This document shows, in pieces, positions 1 through 11,793 of a DNA stretch of 64,000 nt. Below the pieces are notes generated by a model. That model had not been told where the DNA came from, did not search any database, and worked only from the letters and a program-made list of their open reading frames with translations. Source of the DNA: Sulfuriflexus sp. (GTDB lineage: Bacteria; Pseudomonadota; Gammaproteobacteria; AKS1); NCBI GenBank assembly GCA_023134145.1, contig JAGLUW010000017.1, positions 136,531-200,530 of the forward strand. Reading direction: 5' to 3'. The number at the start of each line of letters is the position of its first letter. Within the stretch, counting starts at the first letter, position 1. Made by a program: the position numbers and the translations under genes.

Positions 1-129
1 TTTACAATGAAAATAGAAGAAGAATGTTTGGCAGCGTGTGGTGGCGGTCCGATGATGGTTGTTGATGGTCATTACCATGAAAAATTAACACCAGAAAAAA
101 TTGACACAATCCTTGATGGATTGGATTAG
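1..129 (+). CDS. nuoE: NADH-quinone oxidoreductase subunit E, C-terminal end (partial)
   Basis: This is the last 42 codons of the gene, entering from the left edge and ending in TAG at 127-129. The visible piece contains EECLAACGGGPMM, which is the second cysteine pair (C-x3-C) of the [2Fe-2S] cluster N1a in the 24-kDa subunit of complex I. It then has a short tail PEKIDTILDGLD typical of the end of this family. NuoE acts with NuoF and NuoG in the peripheral NADH-oxidising arm. The nuoF start lies 22 nt downstream, consistent with one operon. The N-terminal helical domain and the first cysteine pair are outside the window. Confidence 0.93.
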   Translation, partial: FTMKIEEECLAACGGGPMMVVDGHYHEKLTPEKIDTILDGLD

Positions 130-151
130 AAAAGGTTAAGGCGGACTCATC

Positions 152-1447
152 ATGGCAAACGAAGTTTGTTTCCAGACAATGCACCTCGACGAACCGTGGA
201 CTCTTGAGAACTACATCAAGACCGGTGGTTACGAAGCGCTGAAAAAGATTTTTGCGGACAAGATCTCGCAGGAAGATATTATTGAGACTGTTAAAGGCTC
301 GGCCTTGCGTGGTCGTGGTGGAGCGGGTTTCTCAACCGGTTTGAAGTGGAGCTTTATGCCTCGCACCGCAGCCGGTGAAAAATACATCGTCTGTAACTCG
401 GATGAAAGTGAGCCGGGTACATTTAAAGATCGCGACATCCTACGTTTCAATCCGCATTCAGTTATTGAAGGTATGATCATCGCTGGTTACGCAATTGGCG
501 CAACAGCAGGTTATAACTACCTACGTGGTGAGTTCCATCACGAACCGTTTGAACGTTTCGAACAAGCATTAAAAGAAGCCTACGATGCAGGTTTCCTTGG
601 TAAAGATATTCTTGGTTCAGGATATGATTTTGAACTGTATGGTCACCTCGGTGCAGGTGCCTACATTTGTGGTGAAGAGACTGCCTTACTTGAATCATTA
701 GAAGGTAAAAAAGGTCAGCCACGTTTCAAACCACCATTTCCTGCCAACTTTGGTTTATACGGTAAACCAACAACGATTAATAACACTGAAACATTGGCGT
801 CAGTACCGTCGATTATTCGTAACGGTGCAGATTGGTTCCTCGAGTTAGGTAAACCAAACAACGGCGGCATGAAATTATTTTCAATTGCCGGTCACGTTAA
901 TAAGCCCGGTGTTTATGAAATTCCAATGGGTACACCGTTTAAAGTTCTGCTTGAAATGGCAGGTGGTGTGCGTGATGGAAACAAATTAAAAGCAGTTATC
1001 CCTGGTGGTTGTTCAATGCCAGTTATGCCTGCCGATGTGATTATGGATTGCGATCTCGATTACGACTCAGTTGCTAAAGCAGGTTCTGCTCTAGGTTCAG
1101 GTGGCGTGATCGTAATGGACGATACAACGTGCATGGTGAAAGCCTTAATGCGTTTGTCTCGTTTCTACTACGCAGAGTCTTGTGGCCAATGTACACCTTG
1201 TCGTGAAGGCACGGGTTGGATGTACCGCGTATTAGAACGTATCGAAGGCGGACAAGGTCGTCCTGAAGATATCGATTTATTAGAATCAGCTGCTGATCAA
1301 ATTGCCGGTAAAACAATTTGTGCATTTGGTGAAGCTGCAGCATGGCCAGTACAAAGTTTTATTAAACATTTCCGCAGTGAGTTTGAATATCACATCGAAC
1401 ACAAAACCTGCATGGTTGGTAAAGATGACAAAGGAGCCGCAGCATGA
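152..1447 (+). CDS. nuoF: NADH-quinone oxidoreductase subunit F (NADH/FMN-binding)
   Basis: This is the 51-kDa subunit of complex I, 431 residues, close to the usual length. It oxidises NADH, holds FMN and passes electrons to the [4Fe-4S] cluster N3. The glycine-rich [14 protein letters not shown] segment (residues 53-66) and [12 protein letters not shown] (169-180) form the NADH/FMN site. Cys344, Cys347 and Cys350 in [12 protein letters not shown], with Cys390, ligate N3. The ATG at 152 is preceded by a purine-rich AAGGTTAAGGCGG stretch. The stop codon overlaps the nuoG start by 4 nt (ATGA), which implies translational coupling. Confidence 0.98.
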   Translation: MANEVCFQTMHLDEPWTLENYIKTGGYEALKKIFADKISQEDIIETVKGSALRGRGGAGFSTGLKWSFMPRTAAGEKYIVCNSDESEPGTFKDRDILRFNPHSVIEGMIIAGYAIGATAGYNYLRGEFHHEPFERFEQALKEAYDAGFLGKDILGSGYDFELYGHLGAGAYICGEETALLESLEGKKGQPRFKPPFPANFGLYGKPTTINNTETLASVPSIIRNGADWFLELGKPNNGGMKLFSIAGHVNKPGVYEIPMGTPFKVLLEMAGGVRDGNKLKAVIPGGCSMPVMPADVIMDCDLDYDSVAKAGSALGSGGVIVMDDTTCMVKALMRLSRFYYAESCGQCTPCREGTGWMYRVLERIEGGQGRPEDIDLLESAADQIAGKTICAFGEAAAWPVQSFIKHFRSEFEYHIEHKTCMVGKDDKGAAA

Positions 1448-3825
1448 GCGCGAAACCTGAAATCAATGCAGACAACATGGTGACGATTGAAGTCAATGGC
1501 GTGCCAATGCAGGCAGCTAAAGGTTCAATGATTATTCATGCGACAGATGCTGCTAATGTTTACATTCCACGTTTCTGTTACCACAAGAAATTACCTATCG
1601 CTGCTAACTGCCGTATGTGTTTGGTCGAAGTAGAGGGCGTGCCTAAGCCACTACCTGCCTGTGCGACACCAGTGATGGATGGTATGAAGGTTTTGACCAG
1701 TTCAGACTTCGCCAAACAAGCGCAAAAAGGTGTGATGGAGTTCTTATTGATTAACCATCCGCTTGATTGCCCAATTTGTGATCAAGGTGGAGAGTGTGAA
1801 CTACAAGATATTGCGATGGGTTATGGCCGTAGTGTCTCGCGATTCGCCGAAAAGAAACGCGTTGTAAAAGATAAAAACATTGGTCCATTAATTGAAACCG
1901 AAATGACGCGCTGTATTCATTGCACACGTTGTATTCGTACAATTGAATTAGTCGGTGGTGATAAAGAACTCGGCGGCATGGGTCGCGGTACTAATACATT
2001 AATTGGTACTTACATCGAACGCAGTGTTGATTCGGAAATGTCAGGCAATGTTATTGATGTTTGTCCGGTTGGTGCATTAACAGCCAAGCCATCACGCTTT
2101 GCAGCGCGAGCTTGGGAAATGCGCTCAACAGCAGGCATTGCAGGGCATGATTGTATTGGTTCAAATATCAATACGCACACGCGTAACAAAGAAATTGTTC
2201 GTGTTGTGCCAAATGAAAATGAAAAGATAAACGAAGTTTGGATTTCAGATCGTGATCGTTACGCCTACGAAGGTTTGAACAGTGAATCACGTTTAACATC
2301 ACCAATGATTAAAGTCGGTGGTGAATGGCAGAAAACAGATTGGAATACCGCACTTGAAGAAGTAGTTGAAGGTTTGCGTGGTAACAAAGCCAATATCGCC
2401 GGTCTGATGTCACCTAATGTAACGACTGAAGAAGCATTTCTGATGCAGAAGTTATTGCGTGATATGGGTGCAACTTCAATTGATTATCGTGTTGGCCAAC
2501 AAGATTTTTCTGATGATAACGGCGTGCCAATTGCACAAGGTCTGGGTTCATCCATTGAAGCACTTGAATCTCTTGATGCTGCCTTATTGATTGGCTCGAA
2601 CATTCGTCATGACCAACCAATTGCATCACATCGTTTGCGTAAAGCCGTTGGCAATGGCGCGAAGGTCATGCTGTTAAACAGTATTGATTACGATATTAAT
2701 TACCCTATCGCTGAAAAGATTGTTACGCATCCTAATGAGCTCGCATCTGAACTCGCAGCGATTGTTAAGGCAATGCTAGAAACGACTCAGCAATCAGCCC
2801 CAGCAGGGCTTGATGCTCTAATTGGTTCTGTAACTGTAACGGATAGTCATAAAGCAATTGCTGCCAATCTTAATGCGGCTGCAAATACTTCAGTGATCAT
2901 CGGTACACAAGCGATGGCGCTCACTGATTTATCAACGCTTAGAATGCTGGCCGGTTTGTTAGCGAAATTAGCAGACTCAAACTTTGGTTACTTACCTCGC
3001 GGCGCTAACAGCGTCGGTGCTCGCTTAGCCGGTGCATTACCTTTTGCCGGCGTGGGTGGTAAAGAAGTGACCATGGGCAAAAATGCCCTGAGCATGTTTG
3101 ATAGTGCAGCATCGGCTTATATGTTGATGAATGTTGAACCAGAACGCGATTGCATTAACCCTGCGCAAGCCATGCGCGCATTGAATGATGCTAATTTTGT
3201 AGTTTGCCTAACGCCTTTTAGTTCTGACGCGATGCGTGAATACGCTAACGTAATGTTGCCAATGGCACCGTACTCAGAAACATCGGGCACTTTTGTTAAC
3301 GCCGCGGGAACTTGGCAGCGTTTCTCAGCAAATTGCGCACCACTGGGTGAAACACGTCCAGCTTGGAAAATATTAAGAGTGCTTGGTAATTTGCTGGATC
3401 TGAATGGTTATGAATATCTTTCATCAGAAGAAGTGCGTGCTGAAGTAGAACGCGATAGTGCTAGCATGAGCAAAGACAACCAGTTGAACTGGCAGTGTCC
3501 AGCGAAACTATCTAATAGCGATGCATTAGTTCGCATTGGTGATTTATCAATTTACTCAACTGATAATGTTGTACGTCGTGCTGCTGCATTACAGCAAACA
3601 GTACATGCGGCAACTGAAACTGTGGCAATGAATGCAGCAACAGCGAATAAGTTGAACGTTACCGAGGCAACACGCGTTGTCGTTGGGCAGGGTGATGATG
3701 AAGTTTCAGGTGAATTGAAGCTTGATGAACGTATTCCAGATAATTGTGTCATGGTGAGTAGTGCAACAGACTTGAGTAGTGGTCTTGGTGCACCGAACCA
3801 GACAGTGACGGTAACGAAGGACTAG
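1444..3825 (+). CDS. nuoG: NADH-quinone oxidoreductase subunit G (iron-sulfur subunit)
   Basis: This is the 75-kDa subunit of complex I, 793 residues. An N-terminal plant-type ferredoxin domain carries Cys45, Cys56, Cys59 and Cys73 (cluster N1b). The next motif, His105-Cys109-Cys112-Cys118, ligates N5, and Cys157, Cys160, Cys163 with Cys207 ligate N4. The rest is a molybdopterin-oxidoreductase-like fold that has lost its cofactor role in this family. No extra N7 cysteine set (C-x2-C-x3-C, as in E. coli NuoG) was recognised around residues 230-260. It carries electrons from NuoF toward NuoI and overlaps nuoF by 4 nt. Confidence 0.97.
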   Translation: MSAKPEINADNMVTIEVNGVPMQAAKGSMIIHATDAANVYIPRFCYHKKLPIAANCRMCLVEVEGVPKPLPACATPVMDGMKVLTSSDFAKQAQKGVMEFLLINHPLDCPICDQGGECELQDIAMGYGRSVSRFAEKKRVVKDKNIGPLIETEMTRCIHCTRCIRTIELVGGDKELGGMGRGTNTLIGTYIERSVDSEMSGNVIDVCPVGALTAKPSRFAARAWEMRSTAGIAGHDCIGSNINTHTRNKEIVRVVPNENEKINEVWISDRDRYAYEGLNSESRLTSPMIKVGGEWQKTDWNTALEEVVEGLRGNKANIAGLMSPNVTTEEAFLMQKLLRDMGATSIDYRVGQQDFSDDNGVPIAQGLGSSIEALESLDAALLIGSNIRHDQPIASHRLRKAVGNGAKVMLLNSIDYDINYPIAEKIVTHPNELASELAAIVKAMLETTQQSAPAGLDALIGSVTVTDSHKAIAANLNAAANTSVIIGTQAMALTDLSTLRMLAGLLAKLADSNFGYLPRGANSVGARLAGALPFAGVGGKEVTMGKNALSMFDSAASAYMLMNVEPERDCINPAQAMRALNDANFVVCLTPFSSDAMREYANVMLPMAPYSETSGTFVNAAGTWQRFSANCAPLGETRPAWKILRVLGNLLDLNGYEYLSSEEVRAEVERDSASMSKDNQLNWQCPAKLSNSDALVRIGDLSIYSTDNVVRRAAALQQTVHAATETVAMNAATANKLNVTEATRVVVGQGDDEVSGELKLDERIPDNCVMVSSATDLSSGLGAPNQTVTVTKD

Positions 3826-3835
3826 TGGAAAGATT

Positions 3836-4927
3836 ATGAGCGAGTTGTTCGATACAGTTTGGGGTTGGGGTGAATTCCTTTGGTCATTCACCATAGTGCA
3901 GATCGTGCTCAGCATTGTCGCCTTAATGGTGCCATTGATGCTTTGTGTTGCTTACTTAACCTTCGCAGAACGTAAGATTATCGGTTACATGCAAGTACGT
4001 ATTGGACCGAACCGAGTTGGTTTCTTTGGTTTCAAGATGTGGGGTCTCGGTCAGCCGATTGCCGATGCTGTGAAACTGATGTTCAAGGAAATTATTATTC
4101 CTGCCAAGGCCAATAAAGTTTTGTTCTTGATGGCACCGGTTATTTCTCTTGCAACGGCATTGGCCGCTTGGGCTGTTATTCCTCTTAATGACTTCCTTGG
4201 TATTGCTGATGAAGTGAATGCCGGGTTGCTTTATGTTTTAGCGATTACATCACTGGGTGTTTACGGTGTAATTATTGCGGGTTGGTCTTCAAACTCTAAA
4301 TACGCTTTTTTAGGTGCACTACGTTCATCAGCACAGATTGTTGCTTATGAAATTGCCATGGGTTTTGCCTTGGTGGGTGTGTTGCTTGCCGCAGGTGATT
4401 TAAACCTTCGCGTGATTGTTGAATCGCAACATGGTGAATTAGGTTTACTGGATTGGTTCTGGTTACCATTATTCCCACTGTTTATTGTGTACTTCATTTC
4501 AGGTGTTGCTGAAACTAACCGTGCACCATTCGATGTGGCGGAAGGCGAGTCTGAAATCGTTGCCGGTTTCCACGTTGATTATTCGGGTATGGCATTTGCC
4601 GTATTCTTCTTGGCGGAATACGCCAATATGATTTTGATTGCTGCACTAACGGCAATTATGTTTGCCGGTGGTTGGTACTCACCATTACCTGAAGCATGGA
4701 TCCCTGGTGGCATTATGGGAAGCTTGATCGGTGATGGTATTCAATGGTTCATTATAAAGACAGCGTTCTTCTTAATATTCTTCCTTTGGTTCCGCGCGAC
4801 ATTCCCGCGTTACCGTTATGACCAAATTATGCGTCTAGGTTGGAAGGTATTTATCCCTGTAACAATCGTTTGGTTGCTAGTGGTTGCCGTCATGGTGCTG
4901 ATGCAACTTGGCCCGTGGTTTGATTAA
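3836..4927 (+). CDS. nuoH: NADH-quinone oxidoreductase subunit H (membrane, quinone site)
   Basis: This is ND1-type subunit H, 363 residues with about eight or nine hydrophobic segments. It links the peripheral arm to the membrane arm and helps form the quinone chamber. Family hallmarks seen are [18 protein letters not shown] near residues 46-63, the acidic loop [16 protein letters not shown] in the middle, and [15 protein letters not shown] near the C-terminus. GGAAAG just before the ATG is a suitable ribosome-binding site. It starts 10 nt after the nuoG stop. Confidence 0.98.
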   Translation: MSELFDTVWGWGEFLWSFTIVQIVLSIVALMVPLMLCVAYLTFAERKIIGYMQVRIGPNRVGFFGFKMWGLGQPIADAVKLMFKEIIIPAKANKVLFLMAPVISLATALAAWAVIPLNDFLGIADEVNAGLLYVLAITSLGVYGVIIAGWSSNSKYAFLGALRSSAQIVAYEIAMGFALVGVLLAAGDLNLRVIVESQHGELGLLDWFWLPLFPLFIVYFISGVAETNRAPFDVAEGESEIVAGFHVDYSGMAFAVFFLAEYANMILIAALTAIMFAGGWYSPLPEAWIPGGIMGSLIGDGIQWFIIKTAFFLIFFLWFRATFPRYRYDQIMRLGWKVFIPVTIVWLLVVAVMVLMQLGPWFD

Positions 4928-4939
4928 GAGGATAAGCTA

Positions 4940-5431
4940 ATGATCAATTCCATGAAAAGTGTATTCAAAAGCCTGTTCTTAACCGAGCTATTAAAAGGCA
5001 TGAGTGTAACGGGGCGTTATTATTTCAGAAAGAAATTCACGCTTTTTTACCCAGAAGAAAAAACACCACAATCGGGACGTTTCCGTGGTTTGCATGCGCA
5101 GCGTCGCTACCCAAATGGTGAAGAACGTTGTATCGCTTGTAAACTTTGCGAAGCTGTTTGTCCAGCCTTAGCGATTACGATTGAGTCCGAGCAACGCGAA
5201 GATGGTTCACGACGTACCACGCGTTATGACATCGATCTATTTAAATGTATTTATTGCGGATTTTGTGAAGAAGCATGTCCGGTTGATGCGATTGTTGAAA
5301 CTAGAGAACTTGAGTACCACTTCGAAAATCGTGGTGAAAATATTATGACCAAAGAAAAGTTGCTGCGCCATGGCGAGCTTTGTGAAAATCAGATTGCCAA
5401 AGATCGTGCGGAGGATGCTGCATACCGTTAA
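4940..5431 (+). CDS. nuoI: NADH-quinone oxidoreductase subunit I (two [4Fe-4S] clusters)
   Basis: This is the TYKY-type ferredoxin subunit, 163 residues. Two classic motifs bind the N6a and N6b clusters: [12 protein letters not shown] (Cys64, 67, 70, 74) and [12 protein letters not shown] (Cys103, 106, 109, 113). It passes electrons from NuoG to N2 in NuoB, next to the quinone. The N-terminal amphipathic segment containing [13 protein letters not shown] is usual for the family. AGAGGA upstream of the ATG serves as ribosome-binding site, and the gap to nuoH is 12 nt. Confidence 0.98.
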   Translation: MINSMKSVFKSLFLTELLKGMSVTGRYYFRKKFTLFYPEEKTPQSGRFRGLHAQRRYPNGEERCIACKLCEAVCPALAITIESEQREDGSRRTTRYDIDLFKCIYCGFCEEACPVDAIVETRELEYHFENRGENIMTKEKLLRHGELCENQIAKDRAEDAAYR

Positions 5432-5446
5432 GGTAGGTACAGAATT

Positions 5447-6067
5447 ATGGTTGAGATAATTAGCTTTTATGTTTTTGCCGGATTGCTGCTGTTCGCTGCA
5501 ACCATGGTGATAACGATGAAAAACCCAGTGCACTCAGCATTGTTCCTTGTCATGACGTTCTTTAACTGTGCAGCATTATGGTTAATGTTAGAAGCAGAGT
5601 TCCTCGCGATTACCTTGGTGCTGGTTTATGTTGGCGCGGTGATGGTGTTGTTCTTATTCGTCGTGATGATGTTAGACATTAATATTGCACGTATGCGAGA
5701 AGGTTTCGCAAGATACTTACCTATCGCGGCGGTTGTTGCCGTGATTCTGGCGGTTGAATTAATTCTTGTTGTTGGCCCTGCAAACTTTGGTTTAGAACAG
5801 TTTGCAGAACCAGTACGCCACGCGGCTGATTACAGCAACACTCGCGAGCTAGGTCTTATCTTATATACCGTTTATCTTTACCCATTTGAAATTGCGGCCG
5901 CCATTTTGTTGGTCGCTATTGTTGCGGCTATTTCGCTGACGATGCGTCGTCGCGAAGGTACACGTCACCAAGATATCACCAAGCAAGTTGCAACGAAGGC
6001 AACTGATTGTGTACGGGTTGTAAAAATGGAGTCGGATACAGATTATGATGGGGGGAGTGACGCATGA
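5447..6067 (+). CDS. nuoJ: NADH-quinone oxidoreductase subunit J
   Basis: This is ND6-type subunit J, 206 residues with five predicted membrane helices. The segment [20 protein letters not shown] (residues 59-78) is the conserved third helix with the pi-bulge region that couples quinone chemistry to proton pumping. The C-terminal cytoplasmic tail (about residues 166-206) is longer and more charged than the core family, with [18 protein letters not shown]. The stop codon overlaps nuoK by 4 nt. AAGGTAGG upstream supports the ATG start. Confidence 0.97.
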   Translation: MVEIISFYVFAGLLLFAATMVITMKNPVHSALFLVMTFFNCAALWLMLEAEFLAITLVLVYVGAVMVLFLFVVMMLDINIARMREGFARYLPIAAVVAVILAVELILVVGPANFGLEQFAEPVRHAADYSNTRELGLILYTVYLYPFEIAAAILLVAIVAAISLTMRRREGTRHQDITKQVATKATDCVRVVKMESDTDYDGGSDA

Positions 6068-6369
6068 TCGCCTTATCTGATTACTTAATAGTTTCTGCTA
6101 TTTTGTTCAGCCTTTCAGTAGCTGGCATTTTCATAAACAGAAAAAATATTATCATCCTATTGATGTCAGTTGAGCTGATGTTGCTGGCGGTGAATATGAA
6201 TTTTATCGCTTTCTCATATTACTTAAATGATACGGCAGGGCAGGTGTTTGTTTTCTTTATTCTCACTGTTGCAGCAGCTGAAGCGGCGATTGGCTTAGCC
6301 ATTCTTATCGTGCTGTTCCGTAAACGTCATTCAATTAATGTTGATGACATCAGTGAAATGAAGGGCTAA
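6064..6369 (+). CDS. nuoK: NADH-quinone oxidoreductase subunit K
   Basis: This is ND4L-type subunit K, 101 residues with three membrane helices, the standard size. Two conserved membrane glutamates of the proton path are visible: Glu in [16 protein letters not shown] (about residue 36) and Glu in [19 protein letters not shown] (about residue 72). It packs against NuoJ and NuoN in the membrane arm. Its ATG overlaps the nuoJ stop, so the two are probably translated together. Confidence 0.98.
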   Translation: MIALSDYLIVSAILFSLSVAGIFINRKNIIILLMSVELMLLAVNMNFIAFSYYLNDTAGQVFVFFILTVAAAEAAIGLAILIVLFRKRHSINVDDISEMKG

Positions 6370-6380
6370 GGCGTAGTCGT

Positions 6381-8351
6381 ATGGAAAATCTATTTCTGAC
6401 AATTGTTCTTGCACCGCTAGTCGGTTCGTTGTTGGCGGGTCTATTTGGTAAACAAATAGGTCGCACGGCATCGCACTGGGTAACTATTTCGGGTGTCGCT
6501 TTATCGTGTGCATTGTCTTTCTATGTCATGAAGCTGTTTGTGATGGACGGCATGGCCTCTTATAACGAATCAGTTTATACATGGTTAGTTAGTGACGGCA
6601 TCAAGTTTGAAATTGGTTTCCTTGTCGACAAGTTAACTGCAATTATGTTGGTTGTTGTGACCTTTGTATCGTTGATGGTACATATCTACACCATTGGTTA
6701 CATGCACGACGATCCTGGTTACCAGCGTTTCTTTAGTTACATCGCTTTGTTTACTTTCTCAATGTTGATGTTGGTAATGGCAAACAACTTTTTACAACTG
6801 TTCTTTGGTTGGGAAGCGGTTGGCTTAGTCTCCTATCTATTGATTGGTTTTTGGTATACCCGCGAAACAGCGGTCTTCGCTAACTTAAAAGCATTCCTTG
6901 TTAACCGTGTTGGTGACTTTGGTTTCTTACTCGGTATTGCTGCTGTATTGATGTACACCGGTTCACTTGATTACGCGACGGTGTTTGCAAAAGTGCCTAG
7001 TTTGGTTGGCGAAACAATGCAGGTATTCCCTGGTACAGAATGGTCGGTACTAACCGTCATGTGTATTTTGTTATTCATTGGCGCGATGGGTAAATCAGCA
7101 CAAGTTCCACTGCATGTTTGGTTACCTGATTCTATGGAAGGTCCAACACCGATCTCTGCTTTGATCCATGCCGCGACAATGGTAACTGCAGGCATCTTCA
7201 TGGTGTCACGCATGTCACCGATATTTGAATTATCAACCACTGCATTAGCTTTCATCTTGTTTATAGGTGCAGTGACTGCGTTGTTTATGGGTTTCCTCGG
7301 TTTGATTCAGCATGATATCAAGCGTGTTGTTGCCTACTCAACGCTTTCGCAATTGGGTTACATGACAGTGGCATTAGGTGCGTCTGCTTACTCAGCCGCG
7401 ATATTCCACCTAATGACGCATGCCTTCTTCAAGGCCTTATTGTTCCTCGCTGCTGGTGCAGTGATTATTGCCATGCACCATGAACAAGACATGCGCAAGA
7501 TGGGCGGTCTGCGTAAATATATGCCGATTACTTACTGGACTTCATTGATTGGTTCGTTGGCGTTGATTGGTTTTCCAGGTTTTGCGGGTTTCTTCTCTAA
7601 AGATACAATTATTGAAGCGGTGCATGCAGCGACTAAATTAGATCATGCAACTTGGGTGCATAGCTTTGCGTATTTTGCCGTACTTGCTGGTGTATTTATT
7701 ACTGCGCTTTATAGCTTCCGTATGTTCTTCTTGGTCTTCCATGGTAAAGAACGCATGGATGACCACACTCGTGAACACTTACACGAATGTAAGGCCGTAG
7801 TCACAGTGCCATTAATTTTATTGGCGATCCCTTCAGTGCTTGCAGGTTACTTATTAAGTGATGTTGTGATGGGTGACTATTTTGGAACGGCAATTTATGT
7901 AGCGCAAGCGAATGATGTGATTGGCGCATTAGCTGCTGACTATCATGGAATCCTCGGTTTCCTATTACACGGTGTACAAGGTCCAGCCTTCTGGTTAGCC
8001 ATGGGTGGTTTGTTCAGCGCATGGTTTATTTACATGAAGCGTCCAAGTATTGCTGATTGGTTCCAAGACAAGTTTGGTTTCTTACATACCTTGTTTGAAA
8101 ATAAATACTACATGGATGACTTGTTCATCAAGGTCTTTGCTGGCGGTGGTCGTATGCTCGGTAAGGGGCTATGGAAGCAGGGTGATGTAAACGTGATTGA
8201 TGGCTTAATCGTCAATGGCAGCGCCGCTACTATTAATTGGTTTGCCGGTGTCGTGCGTGTTGTACAAACTGGTTATTTATATCACTACGCATTTGTGATG
8301 ATTCTTGGCCTGCTAGGACTTCTTAGCTGGTTTGTTTGGTGGGGAGCCTAA
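6381..8351 (+). CDS. nuoL: NADH-quinone oxidoreductase subunit L (antiporter-like)
   Basis: This is the ND5-type distal antiporter-like subunit, 656 residues with about 16 membrane helices. The conserved stretches FFGWEAVGLVSYLLIGFW and PDSMEGPTPISALIHAATMV hold the glutamate, lysine and histidine of the proton channel. The long C-terminal lateral helix region extends from about residue 530 to the end. Length matches the family (about 610-660). It follows nuoK by 11 nt and its last codons lie only 5 nt before the chosen nuoM start. Confidence 0.98.
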   Translation: MENLFLTIVLAPLVGSLLAGLFGKQIGRTASHWVTISGVALSCALSFYVMKLFVMDGMASYNESVYTWLVSDGIKFEIGFLVDKLTAIMLVVVTFVSLMVHIYTIGYMHDDPGYQRFFSYIALFTFSMLMLVMANNFLQLFFGWEAVGLVSYLLIGFWYTRETAVFANLKAFLVNRVGDFGFLLGIAAVLMYTGSLDYATVFAKVPSLVGETMQVFPGTEWSVLTVMCILLFIGAMGKSAQVPLHVWLPDSMEGPTPISALIHAATMVTAGIFMVSRMSPIFELSTTALAFILFIGAVTALFMGFLGLIQHDIKRVVAYSTLSQLGYMTVALGASAYSAAIFHLMTHAFFKALLFLAAGAVIIAMHHEQDMRKMGGLRKYMPITYWTSLIGSLALIGFPGFAGFFSKDTIIEAVHAATKLDHATWVHSFAYFAVLAGVFITALYSFRMFFLVFHGKERMDDHTREHLHECKAVVTVPLILLAIPSVLAGYLLSDVVMGDYFGTAIYVAQANDVIGALAADYHGILGFLLHGVQGPAFWLAMGGLFSAWFIYMKRPSIADWFQDKFGFLHTLFENKYYMDDLFIKVFAGGGRMLGKGLWKQGDVNVIDGLIVNGSAATINWFAGVVRVVQTGYLYHYAFVMILGLLGLLSWFVWWGA

Positions 8352-8356
8352 GAAAT

Positions 8357-9871
8357 ATGTTTGCAGATTTACCATTACTTAGTCTTCTTATTTGGGTGCC
8401 GATCTTTGGTGGCCTGATTGTTTTAGCGGTCGGTGATAAAGATCCATGGGGCGCACGACCTATTGCGTTGATTGTCACCGTACTGACTTTCTTACTGAGT
8501 ATTCCTCTGTACACCGGATTTGATACCGGCACGGCAGCGATGCAATTTACGGAAACAGCAAATTGGATTGAAGCGTTTAATATTCGTTATGCATTAGGTG
8601 TTGATGGTATTTCGATGCCACTGATTATTTTAACCAGCGTGATAATGATCATTATTGTCTTGGCTGGTTGGAAAGTGATTACACACCGCGTTTCACAATA
8701 CATGGCTGCTTTCCTCATTATGCAGGGTTTGATTAATGGTGTATTCGCATCATTAGACGCAATTTTGTTTTATGTTTATTGGGAAGCGATGCTCATACCG
8801 ATGTTCTTAATTATCGGTATTTGGGGTGGACCTAATCGCGTTTACGCAACCATTAAGTTTTTTCTTTACACCTTCTTGGGCTCAGTGTTCATGTTGGTTG
8901 CGTTAATCTACTTGTACTTTAAAGCCGGCAGTTTTGACATTCTTGCTTTCCATGCTGTGCAGTTGAGTTTGCAAGAACAGATTCTTATCTTTATCGCCTT
9001 CTTACTCGCTTTCGCCGTTAAGGTACCCATGTGGCCAGTGCATACTTGGTTACCCGATGCGCACGTTGAAGCACCTACTGGTGGTTCGGTGATCTTGGCA
9101 GCAATCATGTTGAAGGTCGGTGGCTACGGTTTTCTTCGTTTCAGCTTGCCGATCACGCCGGATGCCAGCCATGAATTAGATTGGTTGATTATTGGTATGT
9201 CGCTGATTGCGATTGCTTACATTGGTTTTGTTGCACTCGCACAACAAGACATGAAGAAATTGATTGCTTATTCATCCATCGCTCACATGGGCTTTGTTAC
9301 TTTAGGCTTCTTTATTAGTTTCAGTATTTTCGCCTCAACCGGTAGCTACGAAGGTTCAGCTCTGGCGATGGAAGGCGGCATGGTACAAATGATTTCTCAC
9401 GGTTTCATTTCTGCCGCGATGTTCCTCTGTGTTGGCGTCATGTATGACCGCATGCACAGTCGTATGATCAATGATTACGGTGGGGTAGTGAATACCATGC
9501 CTATCTTCGCTGCATTCATGGTCTTCTTTGCTATGGCTAATGCAGGCCTACCAGGTACATCAGGCTTTGTTGGTGAATTCATGGTGATCTTAGCGAGCTT
9601 CAAGGCAAACTTCTGGATCGCATTCGTTGCGGCAACAACGTTGATACTCGGTGCGGCATACACATTGTGGATGGTCAAACGCGTACTGTTCGGTGAAGTT
9701 GCAAATGACAAGGTTGCTGCACTCACTGATCTTGATGGACGTGAATTCTTTATTCTAGGCACACTGGCCTTTGCTGTGTTGCTATTTGGTGTTTGGCCTG
9801 ATCCATTGGTCGATGTCATGCATGTAACTATTGATAACCTGCTGCAACATATTGCGCAGTCTAAGCTGTAA
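8357..9871 (+). CDS. nuoM: NADH-quinone oxidoreductase subunit M (antiporter-like)
   Basis: This is ND4-type subunit M, 504 residues from the chosen ATG. Conserved [18 protein letters not shown] and [18 protein letters not shown] carry the channel glutamate and the His/Lys region, and the second half continues with several more membrane helices. A TTG codon at 8336 lies in the same open frame, but it overlaps nuoL. The ATG at 8357 gives the usual MFADLP-type hydrophobic start and has GGGGAG 5' to it, so it is preferred. Like NuoL and NuoN it is related to Mrp antiporters. Confidence 0.97.
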   Translation: MFADLPLLSLLIWVPIFGGLIVLAVGDKDPWGARPIALIVTVLTFLLSIPLYTGFDTGTAAMQFTETANWIEAFNIRYALGVDGISMPLIILTSVIMIIIVLAGWKVITHRVSQYMAAFLIMQGLINGVFASLDAILFYVYWEAMLIPMFLIIGIWGGPNRVYATIKFFLYTFLGSVFMLVALIYLYFKAGSFDILAFHAVQLSLQEQILIFIAFLLAFAVKVPMWPVHTWLPDAHVEAPTGGSVILAAIMLKVGGYGFLRFSLPITPDASHELDWLIIGMSLIAIAYIGFVALAQQDMKKLIAYSSIAHMGFVTLGFFISFSIFASTGSYEGSALAMEGGMVQMISHGFISAAMFLCVGVMYDRMHSRMINDYGGVVNTMPIFAAFMVFFAMANAGLPGTSGFVGEFMVILASFKANFWIAFVAATTLILGAAYTLWMVKRVLFGEVANDKVAALTDLDGREFFILGTLAFAVLLFGVWPDPLVDVMHVTIDNLLQHIAQSKL

Positions 9872-9881
9872 CGGGATTGAT

Positions 9882-11324
9882 ATGACAAACTCATTCACCA
9901 TGCCAGATTTTGCACTTGCCTCACCAGAAATTTTTCTGCTGACGATGGCTTGTGTGGTACTGATTGCTGATTTATTTATTAATGATGATAACCGTGTGCT
10001 GACTTATGTATTAGCGCAGCTGTCATTACTCGGCACTTTGATTGTCACACTTGCGGTTGCACCGGCTGAAGCGACTTATACCTTTAGTGGCACTTACGTT
10101 AGTGACCCAATGGGCACAATACTGAAGAGTGTGATTTATCTTGTTATCGCGATGGTGTTTTTATACTCACGTGGTTACTTAAAAGATCGCGATATTTTCA
10201 AAGGTGAATATTACGTACTCGGTTTGTTTGGTGTGCTTGGCATGATGATCATGGTATCAGCACATAACTTCCTAACGATTTATCTTGGCTTAGAATTACT
10301 GTCTCTGTCTGTTTATGCGATGGTTGCCTTCCACAAGGATTCATTACAAGCATCAGAAGCAGCAATGAAGTATTTCATTCTTGGTGCGATTGCATCGGGT
10401 ATGTTGTTATATGGTATGTCGATGTTCTACGGGGCGACGGGTACGCTAGATATAACTGAATTAGCAACAGCCATTGAAGGCAAGGACAGCAACGATATCG
10501 TTCTGATCTTTGGTCTAGTGTTTGTGGTTGTTGGTCTTGCCTTTAAGTTAGGTGCCGTTCCATTCCATATGTGGATCCCAGATGTTTATCATGGTGCACC
10601 AACATCCGTAACTATGTACATCAGTAGCGCCCCTAAGATTGCAGGTTTTGCATTGTTCATGCGCTTGTTGGTAGAAGGCATGGGTGACTTGCATGCGGGC
10701 TGGCAAGATATGTTGGTTATTCTCGCCGTGTTATCTCTAGCAGTCGGTAATATTATTGCCTTAGCGCAAACTAACCTAAAACGTATGTTGGCTTATTCAA
10801 CTATTTCACATGTTGGCTTTATCTTGCTTGGTATTCTTGCTGGAACAAATGCTGGTTACTCTGCATCGATGTTTTACATTATTACTTACGCAGTGACAGC
10901 GATGGCTGGCTTTGCATTGATTATTATTTTGAGTCGTCGCGATTCGGAAGCCGATAATTTATCTGATCTTAAAGGCTTGAGTCGCCGGAGTCCGTGGATT
11001 GCCTTTATGATGTTGTTGTTGATGTTCTCAATGACAGGCGTACCACCAACCGTTGGCTTCTATGCCAAGTTGTTAGTCCTGCAAGCCATTATTAATGTTG
11101 ATATGGTTTGGTTGGCAGGTGTTGCCGTTGGTTTCTCTGTGATTGGTGCCTTTTACTACTTGCGTGTTATCAAGTTAATGTTCTTTGATGACGTTGAAAA
11201 TGACAGTCCACTTAAAGTGCCGGCTGAAATGAATATTGCATTTAGCATGAATTCATTGGCCGTACTGTTTGTCGGGCTATTCCCCGGTGCCCTCATTGCA
11301 ATGTGTGCGGCAGTGTTCGTTTAG
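9882..11324 (+). CDS. nuoN: NADH-quinone oxidoreductase subunit N (antiporter-like)
   Basis: This is ND2-type subunit N, 480 residues from ATG 9882. The frame is open further upstream (ATG 9831), but those codons overlap nuoM and encode an atypical polar leader, so the later start, 10 nt after the nuoM stop, is chosen. [20 protein letters not shown] holds the membrane glutamate. [20 protein letters not shown] is the second conserved channel segment. It closes the complex I operon. Confidence 0.97.
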   Translation: MTNSFTMPDFALASPEIFLLTMACVVLIADLFINDDNRVLTYVLAQLSLLGTLIVTLAVAPAEATYTFSGTYVSDPMGTILKSVIYLVIAMVFLYSRGYLKDRDIFKGEYYVLGLFGVLGMMIMVSAHNFLTIYLGLELLSLSVYAMVAFHKDSLQASEAAMKYFILGAIASGMLLYGMSMFYGATGTLDITELATAIEGKDSNDIVLIFGLVFVVVGLAFKLGAVPFHMWIPDVYHGAPTSVTMYISSAPKIAGFALFMRLLVEGMGDLHAGWQDMLVILAVLSLAVGNIIALAQTNLKRMLAYSTISHVGFILLGILAGTNAGYSASMFYIITYAVTAMAGFALIIILSRRDSEADNLSDLKGLSRRSPWIAFMMLLLMFSMTGVPPTVGFYAKLLVLQAIINVDMVWLAGVAVGFSVIGAFYYLRVIKLMFFDDVENDSPLKVPAEMNIAFSMNSLAVLFVGLFPGALIAMCAAVFV

Positions 11325-11390
11325 ACTTTGATTACTAGTCCGATAGACTTTCATTACAGTGCTAACTAATTCAGATATACTGCGCTGACT

Positions 11391-11708
11391 ATGCTTATCA
11401 CAATACTTCTTATCGCTAGCATTATTGCGGCAAACCTTCCTTGGTTAACTGAGCGTACCTTGTTGGTGTTCGCACCGATGAAGCCCGCTAAGCCTGTTTG
11501 GTTACGTCTACTTGAGTGGTTCATCTTGTACATCATTATTGGTGGTGTGGCGATTGGTCTTGAGATTAAGGCGACCGGAGGCAGTCATGCTCAAGATTGG
11601 GAATTTTATTGGGTCACCTTCTTCCTATTCATGATTTTTGCATTACCCGGTTTTATTTACCGCAATGATCTTAAACATTTGCTAGATCGGGCTCGCCGCT
11701 CGAATTGA
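11391..11708 (+). CDS. DUF2818 family membrane protein
   Basis: This is a small membrane protein of 105 residues with three hydrophobic segments: an N-terminal one (residues 1-17), FILYIIIGGVAIGLEI in the middle and FYWVTFFLFMIFALPGFIY near the end. The APMKPAKPVWLRLLEW loop and the YRNDLKHLLDRA tail fit the DUF2818 family. Members of that family commonly sit directly after nuoN. Its function is not known; position suggests a link to complex I, perhaps in assembly or stability (inference). The gap of 66 nt to nuoN may allow separate expression. Confidence 0.85.
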   Translation: MLITILLIASIIAANLPWLTERTLLVFAPMKPAKPVWLRLLEWFILYIIIGGVAIGLEIKATGGSHAQDWEFYWVTFFLFMIFALPGFIYRNDLKHLLDRARRSN

Positions 11709-11793
11709 AGTTTTTCCGAACTTTTTTGATGCAGTGGCGTCAAACCTTCAACAATAAACTATCCTGCACAGCATGAATTGCATGGAGGCGAAT

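Noticed and set aside
8336..8356. Upstream TTG start for nuoM
   Set aside because: It would overlap nuoL and add an atypical leader; ATG 8357 fits the family start.
9831..9881. Upstream ATG start for nuoN
   Set aside because: It overlaps the nuoM end and encodes a polar, cysteine-rich leader not seen in NuoN.
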